Assembly: GCA_049324835.1 (NCBI GenBank)
Contig: JBMOMT010000060.1
Span: 163,391 to 227,390, forward strand
DNA from: JBMOMT01 sp049324835
GTDB lineage: Bacteria; Chloroflexota; Anaerolineae; CAYNKW01
DNA: 64,000 nucleotides
Reading direction: 5' to 3'
The notes under the pieces were generated by a model. The model was not told the DNA's origin. It worked only from the letters and a program-made list of their open reading frames with translations, and did not search any database. Within the stretch, counting starts at the first letter, position 1. Each line of letters opens with the position of its first letter. Position numbers and translations under genes: made by a program. Below are positions 24,723 to 34,271 of the stretch, in pieces.

Positions 24723-25604
24723 ATGAAAAAGCTGCCAGGACTTTTCACCGAGCAAGCTGCTCTCCAAGACCGCATCGCGGCTGCCTTGCCTCACATGAGC
24801 AAAAAACACAAACAGATCGCCAGCTTTATCCTCGATAACCGCGATTTTGTGGCCTACGCTTCGGCGAGTCAGGTAGCCGGTAGGGCCGAAACGAGCGCAG
24901 CCACCGTGGTGCGTTTCTGCCAATCTCTGGGTTACGACGGTTACCTGCACTTGCAGGAGGCAATTCGAGGGCGGGTACCCGTCCGCCAGACGCCGGCCCA
25001 ACGCATCAAAGGCCAACTGACCAGCCCTGTTCCGCAGGAAGACCTGCTGATGCGGGTTTTCGCGACCGATGTTCACAACATCGAACAAACAGCCGCGCTG
25101 GTGTCGAACGGTCGTTTGCAGACCGCCGTGGCCGAGATACGCCGCGCCCGCCGGATTCTGGTGATCGGCGATGGTATGGCCGGGGCGGTGGCTCATTTTT
25201 TTGCCCACGCCCTGCAAGTGATCGGCCTGCCGGCGCAGCGGATCACTTGTGGTGGAGAGCCGTTGGCGCTGGCGCTGGCCTCTGTACAATCGCAAGATGT
25301 GGTGATGGGCATTGGCTTTTGGCGTAACCTGCGCGACGTGGTCACGGCTATCCGTCAGGCGCGGCAGGCAGGTGCGTCGACCATCGGCATCACCGATAGT
25401 TACCTTTCTCCTCTGGCTCGTTTGCCGGATCATCCTTTTTTGGTGGTCACAACTGGCATGGCGCACAGTCTATCGCTGGTGGGTGTCGTGTCGCTGCTGA
25501 ACGCATTTCTGGTGGTGTTGTCTTTTTCCATCCCGGATCAAGTCGTCGAGTCTTTGCAGCGGCTGGATGCGGCTTACGAACGGTGTAATCTGTTGGCCGA
25601 ATGA
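24723..25604 (+). CDS. RpiR/MurR-family transcriptional regulator (HTH + SIS)
   Basis: A 293-residue regulator. The N-terminal HTH_6 domain covers residues 1-80 (LPHMSKKHKQIASFILDN, ASQVAGRAETSAATVVRFCQSLGYDGY). A SIS sugar-phosphate-binding fold follows from about 120 to 270 (ARRILVIGDGMAGAVAHFFAHAL, DVVMGIGFWRNLRDVVTAIRQARQAGASTIGITDS). Family members usually answer to phosphorylated sugars or amino sugars. ATG at 24723 follows AAAGGTGA. It is the first gene of the long plus-strand cluster and is expected to control it. The SIS domain lacks obvious enzyme residues. Confidence 0.92.
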   Translation: MKKLPGLFTEQAALQDRIAAALPHMSKKHKQIASFILDNRDFVAYASASQVAGRAETSAATVVRFCQSLGYDGYLHLQEAIRGRVPVRQTPAQRIKGQLTSPVPQEDLLMRVFATDVHNIEQTAALVSNGRLQTAVAEIRRARRILVIGDGMAGAVAHFFAHALQVIGLPAQRITCGGEPLALALASVQSQDVVMGIGFWRNLRDVVTAIRQARQAGASTIGITDSYLSPLARLPDHPFLVVTTGMAHSLSLVGVVSLLNAFLVVLSFSIPDQVVESLQRLDAAYERCNLLAE

Positions 25605-25627
25605 CGTACGAAACGGAAGGAGGTGAT

Positions 25628-25723
25628 GTGACGGATCAGAAACGGTGTGTCTCAGATCGATCTAAACAGCGCTATGTAATCGAAAAAGGAGGATCAACGT
25701 GCGAAACCCCAAGAGAAAATTGA
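25628..25723 (+). CDS. Possible 31-residue leader peptide overlapping the dppA start
   Basis: A GTG at 25628 lies right after AAGGAGGTGAT, the best Shine-Dalgarno sequence of the region, and opens a 31-codon frame that ends at a TGA in 25721-25723. It overlaps the start of the solute-binding protein gene (25699) in another frame. Translation would pass over the second ribosome site and could couple or attenuate expression. There is no similarity to known leader peptides, so this may be chance. Confidence 0.25.
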   Translation: MTDQKRCVSDRSKQRYVIEKGGSTCETPREN

Positions 25724-27465
25724 TGAGCAGCGTAATGGTGCTGCTGTCGCTGGCCCTCCTGGCAGGTTGTGCGACCCCCACCCCCGAGGTCGTCGAAAAA
25801 GTCGTGGAGAAGGTCGTCACGCAGGTGGTCAAAGAGACGGTCATCATCGAGGGCACGCCCCAGGTGGTGGAAAAGGAGGTGACCAAGGTTGTCAAAGAGA
25901 CGGTACAGGTCGAAAAAGTCGTCACGGCAACCTCTGCACCCGAGCGAGATGTGATCATCGTCGCTCTGTCGTCTGCACCGGACACCCTCGATCCGGCCGA
26001 CCACCGCAACCGCCAGTCAGAGACGGTGATCCGCAACATGTTCGATGGCCTGGTCACTCGCGATAGCACCAGCGGCGTGCATCTGGAATTGGCCGAGGCC
26101 ATGAACTGGCTGGACGACACCACACTGGAAGTCAAGCTGCGCCAGGGGGTCAAGTTTCACGATGGCGTCGAGATGACGGCCGACGACGTGGTCTTTACCT
26201 TCGAGCGCATCATCCAGGAGAACAAGATCGAATACCCGGAGGCGCACACGTCGCCGCGCAAGGGTCTCATTGCGCCCCTGGAGTCCATCGAAAAAACAGA
26301 CGACTATACGGTGGTCATGCGCTTTAGCGCTGCCTGGCCGCCGGCGATGCAGATGATCGTCCACCAGCAGATCGTGCCCAAGCATTACCTGGAGGAGGTG
26401 GGCACTGAAGGCTTTGTTGCCCATCCTATCGGTACGGGCCCCTTTAAATTCGTCTCGGCCGAAGGCCTGGAAGAAATCGTGCTGGAACGCTTTGACGACT
26501 ATTACGGCGGCGCGCCAGATCTGGCGCCCGTGGGCTCGGCCTGTGTCAGGCAGGTGGTCTTTCGTGTCATCCCGGAGGCTTCTACACGGGTGGCCGCCTT
26601 GCTGGCCGGTGAGGTAGACATCATTCAGGCCGTGCCGGCAGGGCTGGTGGATACGCTGGCCCAGACGCCGGGCATCCAGGTCAAGGGAGCGGCTGGCACC
26701 CAGCCCAAGTGGATGGAGATGAACGTCAACCTGGCGCCATTCGACGACGTCCGGGTGCGCCAGGCGATGAACTATGCCGTGGACAAAGACCTGATCATCG
26801 AAGCCATCTATGGCGGTCGCGCCGTGGCCTTGCCCGGCGCGCTCTCGCCCTACAACAACTTTGTCAACAAGAGCCTCTCGCCCTATGCCTATGACCCCGA
26901 CGAGGCCCTGGCCTTGCTGGCCGACGCCGGCTGGACCGACTCGAACGGTGATGGCATTCTGGACAAAGACGGCCAGAATTTCACCTTCACCATCGACACG
27001 CTGGAAGAGTGGCGACCCCTGGCCGAAGCCGTGGCCGGGCAATTCCGGGCCATTGGCATCGATGCCAGCGTGCGTTTCTGGGAGTACAGCGTTGTCAAGC
27101 CGATGCTCCAGGCTGGCGAGCGCCAGGCTTACCTGGACGACTGGGGCGACTCGGCCTTCGACCCGGTGGGCCACTTTGAGGCCAAGTGGCATGGCTACGT
27201 GGAAGGCTCTACCTACGGCCGGGGCAACTTTTCCGGGTACAACAACGAGCGGGTGAACGAGCTCATCAAGCAAGGCGAGACGACGCCCGATCCGGCCAAA
27301 CGGCAAGCGCTCTACGACGAGGCCCAGCAGCTTGTCTACGACGAGGCGCCGGCAGTGTTCCTGGTGTTGCCCGAAGAGGCCGAAGCCGCCCGGGCCGACA
27401 TCCAGAACTGGAGCCCGGCTTCCGACAGTCGCATCAACCTGCACGACGTGTGTATCGGCGAATAA
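25699..27465 (+). CDS. Dpp/Opp-type solute-binding lipoprotein (SBP family 5)
   Basis: A 588-residue binding protein. A lipoprotein signal (LLALLLSLAL-type core, lipobox LAGC) is followed by about 50 residues of repeating VVEK, VVKE and TPQV units forming a spacer. The SBP_bac_5 domain follows from about residue 85 (APDTLDPADHRNRQSETVIRNMFDGLVTRD, then VKFHDGVEMTADDVVFTFER). Such proteins capture peptides, opines, nickel or sugars for ABC import. The VVxK spacer is typical of Chloroflexota binding proteins. GTG start at 25699 behind AAAGGAGG. It is the first gene of a complete five-gene importer. Confidence 0.92.
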   Translation: MRNPKRKLMSSVMVLLSLALLAGCATPTPEVVEKVVEKVVTQVVKETVIIEGTPQVVEKEVTKVVKETVQVEKVVTATSAPERDVIIVALSSAPDTLDPADHRNRQSETVIRNMFDGLVTRDSTSGVHLELAEAMNWLDDTTLEVKLRQGVKFHDGVEMTADDVVFTFERIIQENKIEYPEAHTSPRKGLIAPLESIEKTDDYTVVMRFSAAWPPAMQMIVHQQIVPKHYLEEVGTEGFVAHPIGTGPFKFVSAEGLEEIVLERFDDYYGGAPDLAPVGSACVRQVVFRVIPEASTRVAALLAGEVDIIQAVPAGLVDTLAQTPGIQVKGAAGTQPKWMEMNVNLAPFDDVRVRQAMNYAVDKDLIIEAIYGGRAVALPGALSPYNNFVNKSLSPYAYDPDEALALLADAGWTDSNGDGILDKDGQNFTFTIDTLEEWRPLAEAVAGQFRAIGIDASVRFWEYSVVKPMLQAGERQAYLDDWGDSAFDPVGHFEAKWHGYVEGSTYGRGNFSGYNNERVNELIKQGETTPDPAKRQALYDEAQQLVYDEAPAVFLVLPEEAEAARADIQNWSPASDSRINLHDVCIGE

Positions 27466-27481
27466 CTCGTTCGATGTGCCA

Positions 27482-27545
27482 GTGAGCGATACGTGGTGCG
27501 TGAAACATGAGACTCGATCGCGCATCACGTATCGCGTTTCAGGAG
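27482..27545. repeat. Degenerate heptamer repeat between dppA-like and dppB
   Basis: Variants of GATACGT, GCGTGAA and ATCGCGT repeat in a seven-base rhythm and partly mirror each other (ACGTG...CACGT, CGTGAAAC...GTTTCA). It fills the spacer between the binding protein and the first permease. Confidence 0.55.
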
Positions 27546-27555
27546 CGGACAAGCC

Positions 27556-28566
27556 GTGAGAGCCATCAAAATCCTGGAGCGCATCCTGACCACTCTGCCC
27601 ATCGTGCTGGGTGTGGCCATCATCGTCTTTTTTTTCATGCGCCTCACACCCGGCGATCCGGTAGATATCATGATGGGTCAGGGCGGCGCAGTATCTACCG
27701 GCGAGATGGAACAGTTGCGCCACGAGTTTCACCTGGATGAGCCCCTCCACGTGCAGTTGTGGTTGTTTCTGACCGACGCTCTGCGCGGTGACCTGGGCTA
27801 CTCGTACATCCAGAAACGGCCCGTGACCGAGCTCATCGCCGAACGGTTGCCGGCCACCATCGAGCTTGCCGCCGGAGCGCTCTTTTTCGGCCTGCTCATC
27901 GCTGTGCCGGTGGGTATCCTCTCGGCTGTGAGGCAGAACTCGCTGCTGGATCGTCTCAGCATGGCCGGGGCCTTTCTGGGCATTTCGATGCCTTCTTTTT
28001 GGCTGGGCATCATCCTGATCCTGTTCTTTTCGGTGCGCCTGCATTGGTTGCCCGTGCAGGGGCGCATCGGTTTTGGCGCCGGCCTGGACAAAGTGACCGG
28101 CCTCTATGTGCTGGATAGTCTGCTGACCAGGAACTGGCCGGCGCTGGTTAGCAGTCTCAAACACCTGGTTTTGCCCTCGATCAGCCTGGGGGCATCGGTG
28201 GCGGCCATCGTGGCCCGCGTGCTCCGTTCCAGCATGGTGGAGATCTTGCGACAGGATTACATCACTCTGGCGCGGGCCAAGGGGCTGCGTGACTTTTGGG
28301 TGGTGATGAAACACGCCTTGCGTAATGCCCTCATCCCCACCGTGACGGTGGTGGGCCTGCAGGTGGGCACGCTCCTGGGTGGCAACATGATCGTCGAGAC
28401 CGTTTTTGGCTGGCCCGGCCTGGGCCGGTTGGTGGTCCGGGCCATCTTTGAGCGCGACTTTCCGCTGGTTCAGAGTGCCGTGATGGTTTACGCCATCACC
28501 TACGTGGCCGCTAACCTGATCGTAGACATTCTCTATACCTACCTGAACCCCAAGATCGAGCTGTAG
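27556..28566 (+). CDS. dppB: Dipeptide/oligopeptide ABC permease DppB
   Basis: A 336-residue permease with six membrane segments. An N-terminal cytoplasmic segment and first helix (TLPIVLGVAIIVFFFMRLTPGDP) are typical of DppB/OppB. The EAA motif reads VLRSSMVEILRQDYITLARAKGL. GTG at 27556 lies behind AGGAGCGG. It forms the membrane channel with DppC. Confidence 0.94.
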   Translation: MRAIKILERILTTLPIVLGVAIIVFFFMRLTPGDPVDIMMGQGGAVSTGEMEQLRHEFHLDEPLHVQLWLFLTDALRGDLGYSYIQKRPVTELIAERLPATIELAAGALFFGLLIAVPVGILSAVRQNSLLDRLSMAGAFLGISMPSFWLGIILILFFSVRLHWLPVQGRIGFGAGLDKVTGLYVLDSLLTRNWPALVSSLKHLVLPSISLGASVAAIVARVLRSSMVEILRQDYITLARAKGLRDFWVVMKHALRNALIPTVTVVGLQVGTLLGGNMIVETVFGWPGLGRLVVRAIFERDFPLVQSAVMVYAITYVAANLIVDILYTYLNPKIEL

Positions 28567-28586
28567 GCCAGACATCGGAGGACAGG

Positions 28587-29522
28587 ATGGACATGACGGC
28601 TTCCTCGGAGACCTTTTTGGCGCGGCAAGGTTACGTGTGGCGCCTCCGGCTGCGGCTCTTGCGACAGAACCTGGGCAATTTCCTGAGCGATCTGCGCCAG
28701 CACCCGCTGGCCCTGCTGGCCGGCATCGTGGTTCTGGCCTACATTCTGGCGGCCATTTTTGCCCCTTATCTCACTCACCACGATCCAGACCTGGGCAACC
28801 TGCGGCAACGACTTTTGCCCCCCGCCTGGGAAACAGGCGGCGACCCGGCCTACCTGCTGGGCACCGACGATCAGGGCCGCGATCTTTTGACACGCATCGT
28901 CTTTGGCGCGCGTATTTCTCTGATGGTGGGGCTGCTGTCGGTGGGCATCTCGGTGGTTATTGGCACGGCTCTGGGCGCGCTGGCCGGTTACTATCGCGGC
29001 CTGGTGGATCAGGTTCTCTCGCGTTTTGCGGAGCTGCTGTTGGCCTTCCCTTTCCTGATCTTTGCCATTGGGGTGATGGCCTTTCTGGGGCCGGGTTTCA
29101 CCAACCTGATCCTGGCGCTGACGTTCAAGGGCTGGGTAGAGTTCTTTCGACTGATGCGCGGCGAGATGCTGGCCGAAAAGACCAAAGAGTACGTGGAGGC
29201 CGCCAGAGTGGTGGGGCAATCCAACAGCCGCATCATCGGCAGCGAAATTCTGCCCAATACGATCCAGGCCGTTTTTGTGCTGGCCACGCTGCGCATGGGT
29301 TACATGATCATCATGGAGGCCAGCCTCAGCTTCCTGGGCCTGGGCATCCAGCCGCCCACGCCGGCCTGGGGCTCGATGGTCGCTACGGGCCGCGACTATT
29401 TGCTCACTGCCTGGTGGGTCTCGACGCTGCCGGGCATCGCCATTCTGATCCTGGTGCTGGCTATCAATGTCTTTGGCGAGGGCCTGCGCGACATTCTGGA
29501 TCCGCGCCTCAAAGTGGAGTAA
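28587..29522 (+). CDS. dppC: Dipeptide/oligopeptide ABC permease DppC
   Basis: A 311-residue permease. It has the DppC-type N-terminal helix and loop (HHDPDLGNLRQRLLPP, LGTDDQGRDLLTRIVFGARISLMVG) and the EAA motif RGEMLAEKTKEYVEAARVVG, with five or six helices. It ends DILDPRLKVE as usual for the family. It pairs with DppB. Confidence 0.94.
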   Translation: MDMTASSETFLARQGYVWRLRLRLLRQNLGNFLSDLRQHPLALLAGIVVLAYILAAIFAPYLTHHDPDLGNLRQRLLPPAWETGGDPAYLLGTDDQGRDLLTRIVFGARISLMVGLLSVGISVVIGTALGALAGYYRGLVDQVLSRFAELLLAFPFLIFAIGVMAFLGPGFTNLILALTFKGWVEFFRLMRGEMLAEKTKEYVEAARVVGQSNSRIIGSEILPNTIQAVFVLATLRMGYMIIMEASLSFLGLGIQPPTPAWGSMVATGRDYLLTAWWVSTLPGIAILILVLAINVFGEGLRDILDPRLKVE

Positions 29523-29526
29523 CAAC

Positions 29527-30540
<1,014 letters not shown>

Positions 30541-30576
30541 ACACGACGCGGCGTCGGCCACCTGGAGGAAAAAAAC

Positions 30577-31629
30577 TTGGAACAACCGTTGGTCGAAGCG
30601 CGGGGCATCAAGATGTACTTTCCCATCCGGCACAGCCTGCTGGTGAGACTTTTGACCGGGCGACGGGATCAGTGGGTCAGAGCGGTGGATGGGGTAGACC
30701 TGAAAATCTACCCCGGCGAAACAGTGGGGCTGGTGGGTGAATCGGGCTGCGGCAAGACGACCTTGGGCCGCGTCTTGACGCGCCTCTACGAGCCTACAGA
30801 TGGTCAGGTTTTGTTTCAGGGGCAGTCTATCGGTGCGGGGAACGGCAGAGGGAGCCGGGGGGCTGCGCCTGTGGACGCCGGGCGACCGGCTCAGGCCAGA
30901 CAACCTCTGGACCGCTTGAGCTTTTACCAGAAAACCCAGATGATCTTCCAGAACCCCTATTCCTCACTCAACCCCCGCAAGACGGTGCGCCAGATCGTCG
31001 CGGTGCCGCTCAAGAACCGGGGTATCCACGATTTTAAGGCCATCGAAGAACAGGTGGCTTACCTGCTGCGCCGGGTGGGCATCCCGGAGCAGCGCATGGA
31101 TACTTATCCCCACCAGTTCAGCGGCGGCCAGCGGCAGCGCATCGGCATCGCCCGCGCGCTGGCCATGCAGCCCCAATTCATCGTGTGCGACGAACCGGTC
31201 TCGGCGCTGGATGTGTCCATCCAGGCCCAGGTGATCGAGTTGCTGGACGAGCTGCAACAGGAATTCAACCTGACCTATCTGTTCATCGCCCACGATTTGA
31301 GTGTCGTCCATTACGTCAGCAACCGGGTGGCGATCATGTACCTGGGCAAGATCGTCGAAGAAGGCCCCACCGACGAGATCTTTGGCCACCCGGCGCACCC
31401 CTACACGCAGGCGCTCATGGCCGCCGTGCCCAAGGTGGACAAGGCCGCCCGCCAGGAGCGCATCATCCTGGAGGGCAGCGTGCCCAGTCCCATCGACCCG
31501 CCGGGTGGTTGCCGCTTTCACCCCCGCTGTTTTGCCAGGGTCGGCGCGATTTGTGAGGAGCAAGAGCCGGCCTTCACCGCCGTGGATGGCAACCATCGGG
31601 TGGCCTGTCATCGGTACCCAGGAGATTGA
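30577..31629 (+). CDS. dppF: Dipeptide ABC transporter ATP-binding protein DppF
   Basis: A 350-residue ATPase with Walker A GESGCGKTT, Q-loop MIFQNPYSSLNPR, signature FSGGQRQRIGIARAL and Walker B FIVCDEPVSALD. It has the C-terminal domain with GGCRFHPRCFARVGAICEE. Between Walker A and the Q-loop it carries an extra Gly/Ala/Arg-rich loop of roughly 25 residues (from GAGNGRGSRG on), which the family normally lacks. It starts with TTG at 30577 behind GGAGG. Confidence 0.92.
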   Translation: MEQPLVEARGIKMYFPIRHSLLVRLLTGRRDQWVRAVDGVDLKIYPGETVGLVGESGCGKTTLGRVLTRLYEPTDGQVLFQGQSIGAGNGRGSRGAAPVDAGRPAQARQPLDRLSFYQKTQMIFQNPYSSLNPRKTVRQIVAVPLKNRGIHDFKAIEEQVAYLLRRVGIPEQRMDTYPHQFSGGQRQRIGIARALAMQPQFIVCDEPVSALDVSIQAQVIELLDELQQEFNLTYLFIAHDLSVVHYVSNRVAIMYLGKIVEEGPTDEIFGHPAHPYTQALMAAVPKVDKAARQERIILEGSVPSPIDPPGGCRFHPRCFARVGAICEEQEPAFTAVDGNHRVACHRYPGD

Positions 31630-31632
31630 ATC

Positions 31633-32730
31633 TTGACAAGAGCTATGCACAGATACCTCACCCTCACCCTGGAAGGCGATCCTTACACCATGGGGTGGCA
31701 ACATGGTCGCCAGGTGCGCGAGCTGCGCCCGCTCATCGTACAGGCTATGGAGGCGCGCTTTACCCAGCTCGAGCAGGACGGCCCCGACGCACGCTTTGAA
31801 ACGCTGCTGCGTGAAACACGCGGCCTGCTGGAAGCATCTGCCTCACCGCTGCTGGCCATGATTCGGGGGCAGGCTGACGCGCTGGATGTCGAGTTCGAAA
31901 CACTGCTGCGTTATGCCCTGGTCTCTTTTCTGCGCGACGACCTGGTGATCCGCCGGGCAACGGGTGCGCAGGGCTGCACTACCTGGGCCGCTGCCGGTTC
32001 GGCAACCGCCGATGGGCGGCCCATGCTGGTCAAGAACCGCGATTATCTTCCGGAGCATTTGCCGCTACAAGTTGTGGTCCGCGCCACGCCGGAGGTGGGG
32101 TATCGTTATCTCTATGTCAGCAGCGCCGGCAGTCCGGGCGTTTTCTGCGCCGGCATCAACCAGGTTGGGCTGGCAGTGGCCGATACCCACGTCTACTCGG
32201 CCGATCTCGGCCCCGGCCTGCCCTCCTACGCGCTGATGATGCAGCTCTTGGAGGCACATGACAGTCTGCCCTCGGCGCTGGACTATCTCCGCGCCACGCC
32301 CCGCCTGGGGCGCAATAATCTGATTCTGGCCGATGGCCAGGGCCGCCTGGCCGTCTTTGAAAGTGGCAACCGGCGCTATGGCTTGTTCGAGAGCTCGGAT
32401 GGGGTGCTGGTGAACACCAACCACTTTGTCAGCGCCGAGATGCGGCCCTGTTTCGTCGAGATCGATCCGCCCGACGCCCGTGGTCGCTCGTTTGGGCGCT
32501 ACGAAAAAACCATGGCCGAGCTGGAAGCTGCCTTTGGCCAGGTGGATGTGGCCTTTGCCCAACGGCTGATGGCCTCTCACGATGGGCCGTTGGCCTCGTT
32601 GTGCTGCCACCCGGAGGCCAACAGTTTTGCCAGCACCATCTCGGCCAGCATCTTGTTGCCGGTTCAGCGGCAGATGCTCTTTTGCCACGGCCAGCCCTGT
32701 CAGGGGTATTACGATGAATTTTCGCTCTGA
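31633..32730 (+). CDS. C45-family acyltransferase/hydrolase (6-APA acyltransferase-like)
   Basis: A 365-residue Ntn-hydrolase of peptidase family C45. The precursor region (1-114) has GDPYTMGWQHGRQVREL, and Cys115 in GAQGCTTWAA is the expected autoprocessing nucleophile. The mature part has SATADGRPMLVKNRDY, CAGINQVGLAVADTH and TNHF. Relatives cleave or transfer acyl groups on amino compounds such as isopenicillin N or acylated peptides. TTG at 31633 lies eight bases after GGAG; the ATG at 31645 is too far away. Placed right after the importer, it probably acts on the imported compound. Confidence 0.9.
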   Translation: MTRAMHRYLTLTLEGDPYTMGWQHGRQVRELRPLIVQAMEARFTQLEQDGPDARFETLLRETRGLLEASASPLLAMIRGQADALDVEFETLLRYALVSFLRDDLVIRRATGAQGCTTWAAAGSATADGRPMLVKNRDYLPEHLPLQVVVRATPEVGYRYLYVSSAGSPGVFCAGINQVGLAVADTHVYSADLGPGLPSYALMMQLLEAHDSLPSALDYLRATPRLGRNNLILADGQGRLAVFESGNRRYGLFESSDGVLVNTNHFVSAEMRPCFVEIDPPDARGRSFGRYEKTMAELEAAFGQVDVAFAQRLMASHDGPLASLCCHPEANSFASTISASILLPVQRQMLFCHGQPCQGYYDEFSL

Positions 32731-32759
32731 ATATCAGATCGAAGGGATGGGAAAAAACG

Positions 32760-34217
32760 ATGCCGGCCATTGATCGCCAGGGACTTGGCAACGGTTTTTT
32801 TCAGCTTCTCACCACCAGTAACGTGGAGCGCATCCACGATGGCGCTCTTCAGGTTCTGGCACAAACCGGCATCGTCGTCCATCATCAGCCCACGCTGGCT
32901 CTGCTGGAAAGCGCCGGCTGCCGGCTGGTGCGTGAGCAGCAGCGCGTCTATCTGCCCGCGGCTGTGATCGAGCAGGCCGTCGCTCGGGCGCCCGGCGTGG
33001 TGGCCCTCTACGATCGGTTGGGGAAACCGGCGATGGCGCTGGGAGCAGGGCCCCTGCATGCGCGCACCTCCAGCGGGGCCACCAGCATTTTGGATCCATT
33101 CAGTGGCGCGTGCCGTCCGGCCAGCCGTCAGGATGCAGCGTTGGCCGCCCGCCTGGCCGATGCCCTGCCCCACGTCCACGGCGTGAGCACGATGGCCGTG
33201 CAACCGGCTGACGTGCCGGCGTCTGAAGTGGATGTGCACGCCCTGCACATCGCCCTGACCAACAGTTCCAAACCACTGGGGTATGTGTGTCTCAACGAAG
33301 GGTTGTTGGATGGCGTGTTAGCCATGGCGGCTACTGTGGCCGGGGGAGAAACCTGGTTGCGAGAACGCCCCTTCCTCACCGCCCTGGCCGAATCTACCTC
33401 GCCGCTGCAATTTGTGTCCAGCCAGATGGCTGTGCTGCAGGCATTCGCCTCACGAGGTTTGCCACTCACCCTCCACGCCCATCCCATCGCCGGCCTGACC
33501 GCGCCGGTCACTCTTTCCGGTTTGTTGGTCGTAACTCACGCCGAGGTCCTGGCTCTGGCGACGATAGCGCAACTGATCCGGGCGGGCGCGCCGGTGATCT
33601 ATGGCATGTCCTCATCGGTGCCAGACATGCGCTCCGGGGCCAACCTGTCCGGCGCAGTCGAGATCGGGTTGTTGGGGGCGGCTGTGGCCCAATTGGCCCG
33701 CCGATGTGGCCTGCCTTGTGTGGTGAGCACCGGCAGCGACGCCCACGCGCCGGGTGATCAATCGGTCATGGAGCGGCTGATGACGCTGCTGCTGCCGGCG
33801 TTGGCCGGCGTCGATCTGGTCAACCTCACCACGCTGAGCACCAAAATGGCGTTCAGCCCGGAGCAAGTGCTCCTGGACGAGACCGTGCTGGGTCTGGTCG
33901 AGCGTTGCCTGCGGGGCATCACCGTCGACGAGACCACCCTGGCCCTGAGTCTGATCCAGGCTGTCGGGCCGGCAGGGGCTTTCATCACAACCGATCATAC
34001 CCTGGGGCACTTTCGGAACGAGTTGCTCGTCCCGGAGCTGGTCAACCGCAATGGCCGGGCCGCGTGGGAAGCCGCCGGAGCGCCCGACATGCGCAGCCGC
34101 GCGCGCGAACGGCTGCGGCGCGTTCTGGACGAACATCAGCCGGCCCCGCTGCCGGACGGCGTTGCCGCACGCCTGGCCGACATCGTCCGTGAGGCCTCGG
34201 TCCCGGTCGTAGAGTAG
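32760..34217 (+). CDS. MttB-family (non-pyrrolysine) corrinoid methyltransferase
   Basis: A 485-residue member of the trimethylamine methyltransferase family with a TIM-barrel layout. It shows SSGATSILDPFSGACRPA, ALAESTSPLQFVSSQMAV, PVIYGMSSSVPDMRSGAN and VSTGSDAHAPGDQS. There is no in-frame amber codon, so it is of the non-pyrrolysine kind. Characterised relatives of that kind remove a methyl group from quaternary amines such as glycine betaine, proline betaine or carnitine and pass it to a corrinoid protein. The usual corrinoid partner gene is absent; the only B12-binding domain nearby is in the fusion protein two genes on. ATG at 32760 has a weak ribosome site. Confidence 0.88.
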   Translation: MPAIDRQGLGNGFFQLLTTSNVERIHDGALQVLAQTGIVVHHQPTLALLESAGCRLVREQQRVYLPAAVIEQAVARAPGVVALYDRLGKPAMALGAGPLHARTSSGATSILDPFSGACRPASRQDAALAARLADALPHVHGVSTMAVQPADVPASEVDVHALHIALTNSSKPLGYVCLNEGLLDGVLAMAATVAGGETWLRERPFLTALAESTSPLQFVSSQMAVLQAFASRGLPLTLHAHPIAGLTAPVTLSGLLVVTHAEVLALATIAQLIRAGAPVIYGMSSSVPDMRSGANLSGAVEIGLLGAAVAQLARRCGLPCVVSTGSDAHAPGDQSVMERLMTLLLPALAGVDLVNLTTLSTKMAFSPEQVLLDETVLGLVERCLRGITVDETTLALSLIQAVGPAGAFITTDHTLGHFRNELLVPELVNRNGRAAWEAAGAPDMRSRARERLRRVLDEHQPAPLPDGVAARLADIVREASVPVVE

Positions 34218-34271
34218 GGGCGAGCCATCACAGCCAACCGCCCATCAAGCGATGAGTGCAGGATGAGACCC

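Noticed and set aside
26017..28575. Open frame of 852 codons on the minus strand opposite the binding protein and dppB
   Set aside because: It lies fully antisense to well-supported transporter genes, is rich in Gln, His, Arg and Gly as expected from reading high-GC codons backwards, and shows no domain.
32760..34217. Pyrrolysine-type MttB
   Set aside because: The frame is complete without an internal TAG codon, so no pyrrolysine can be inserted.
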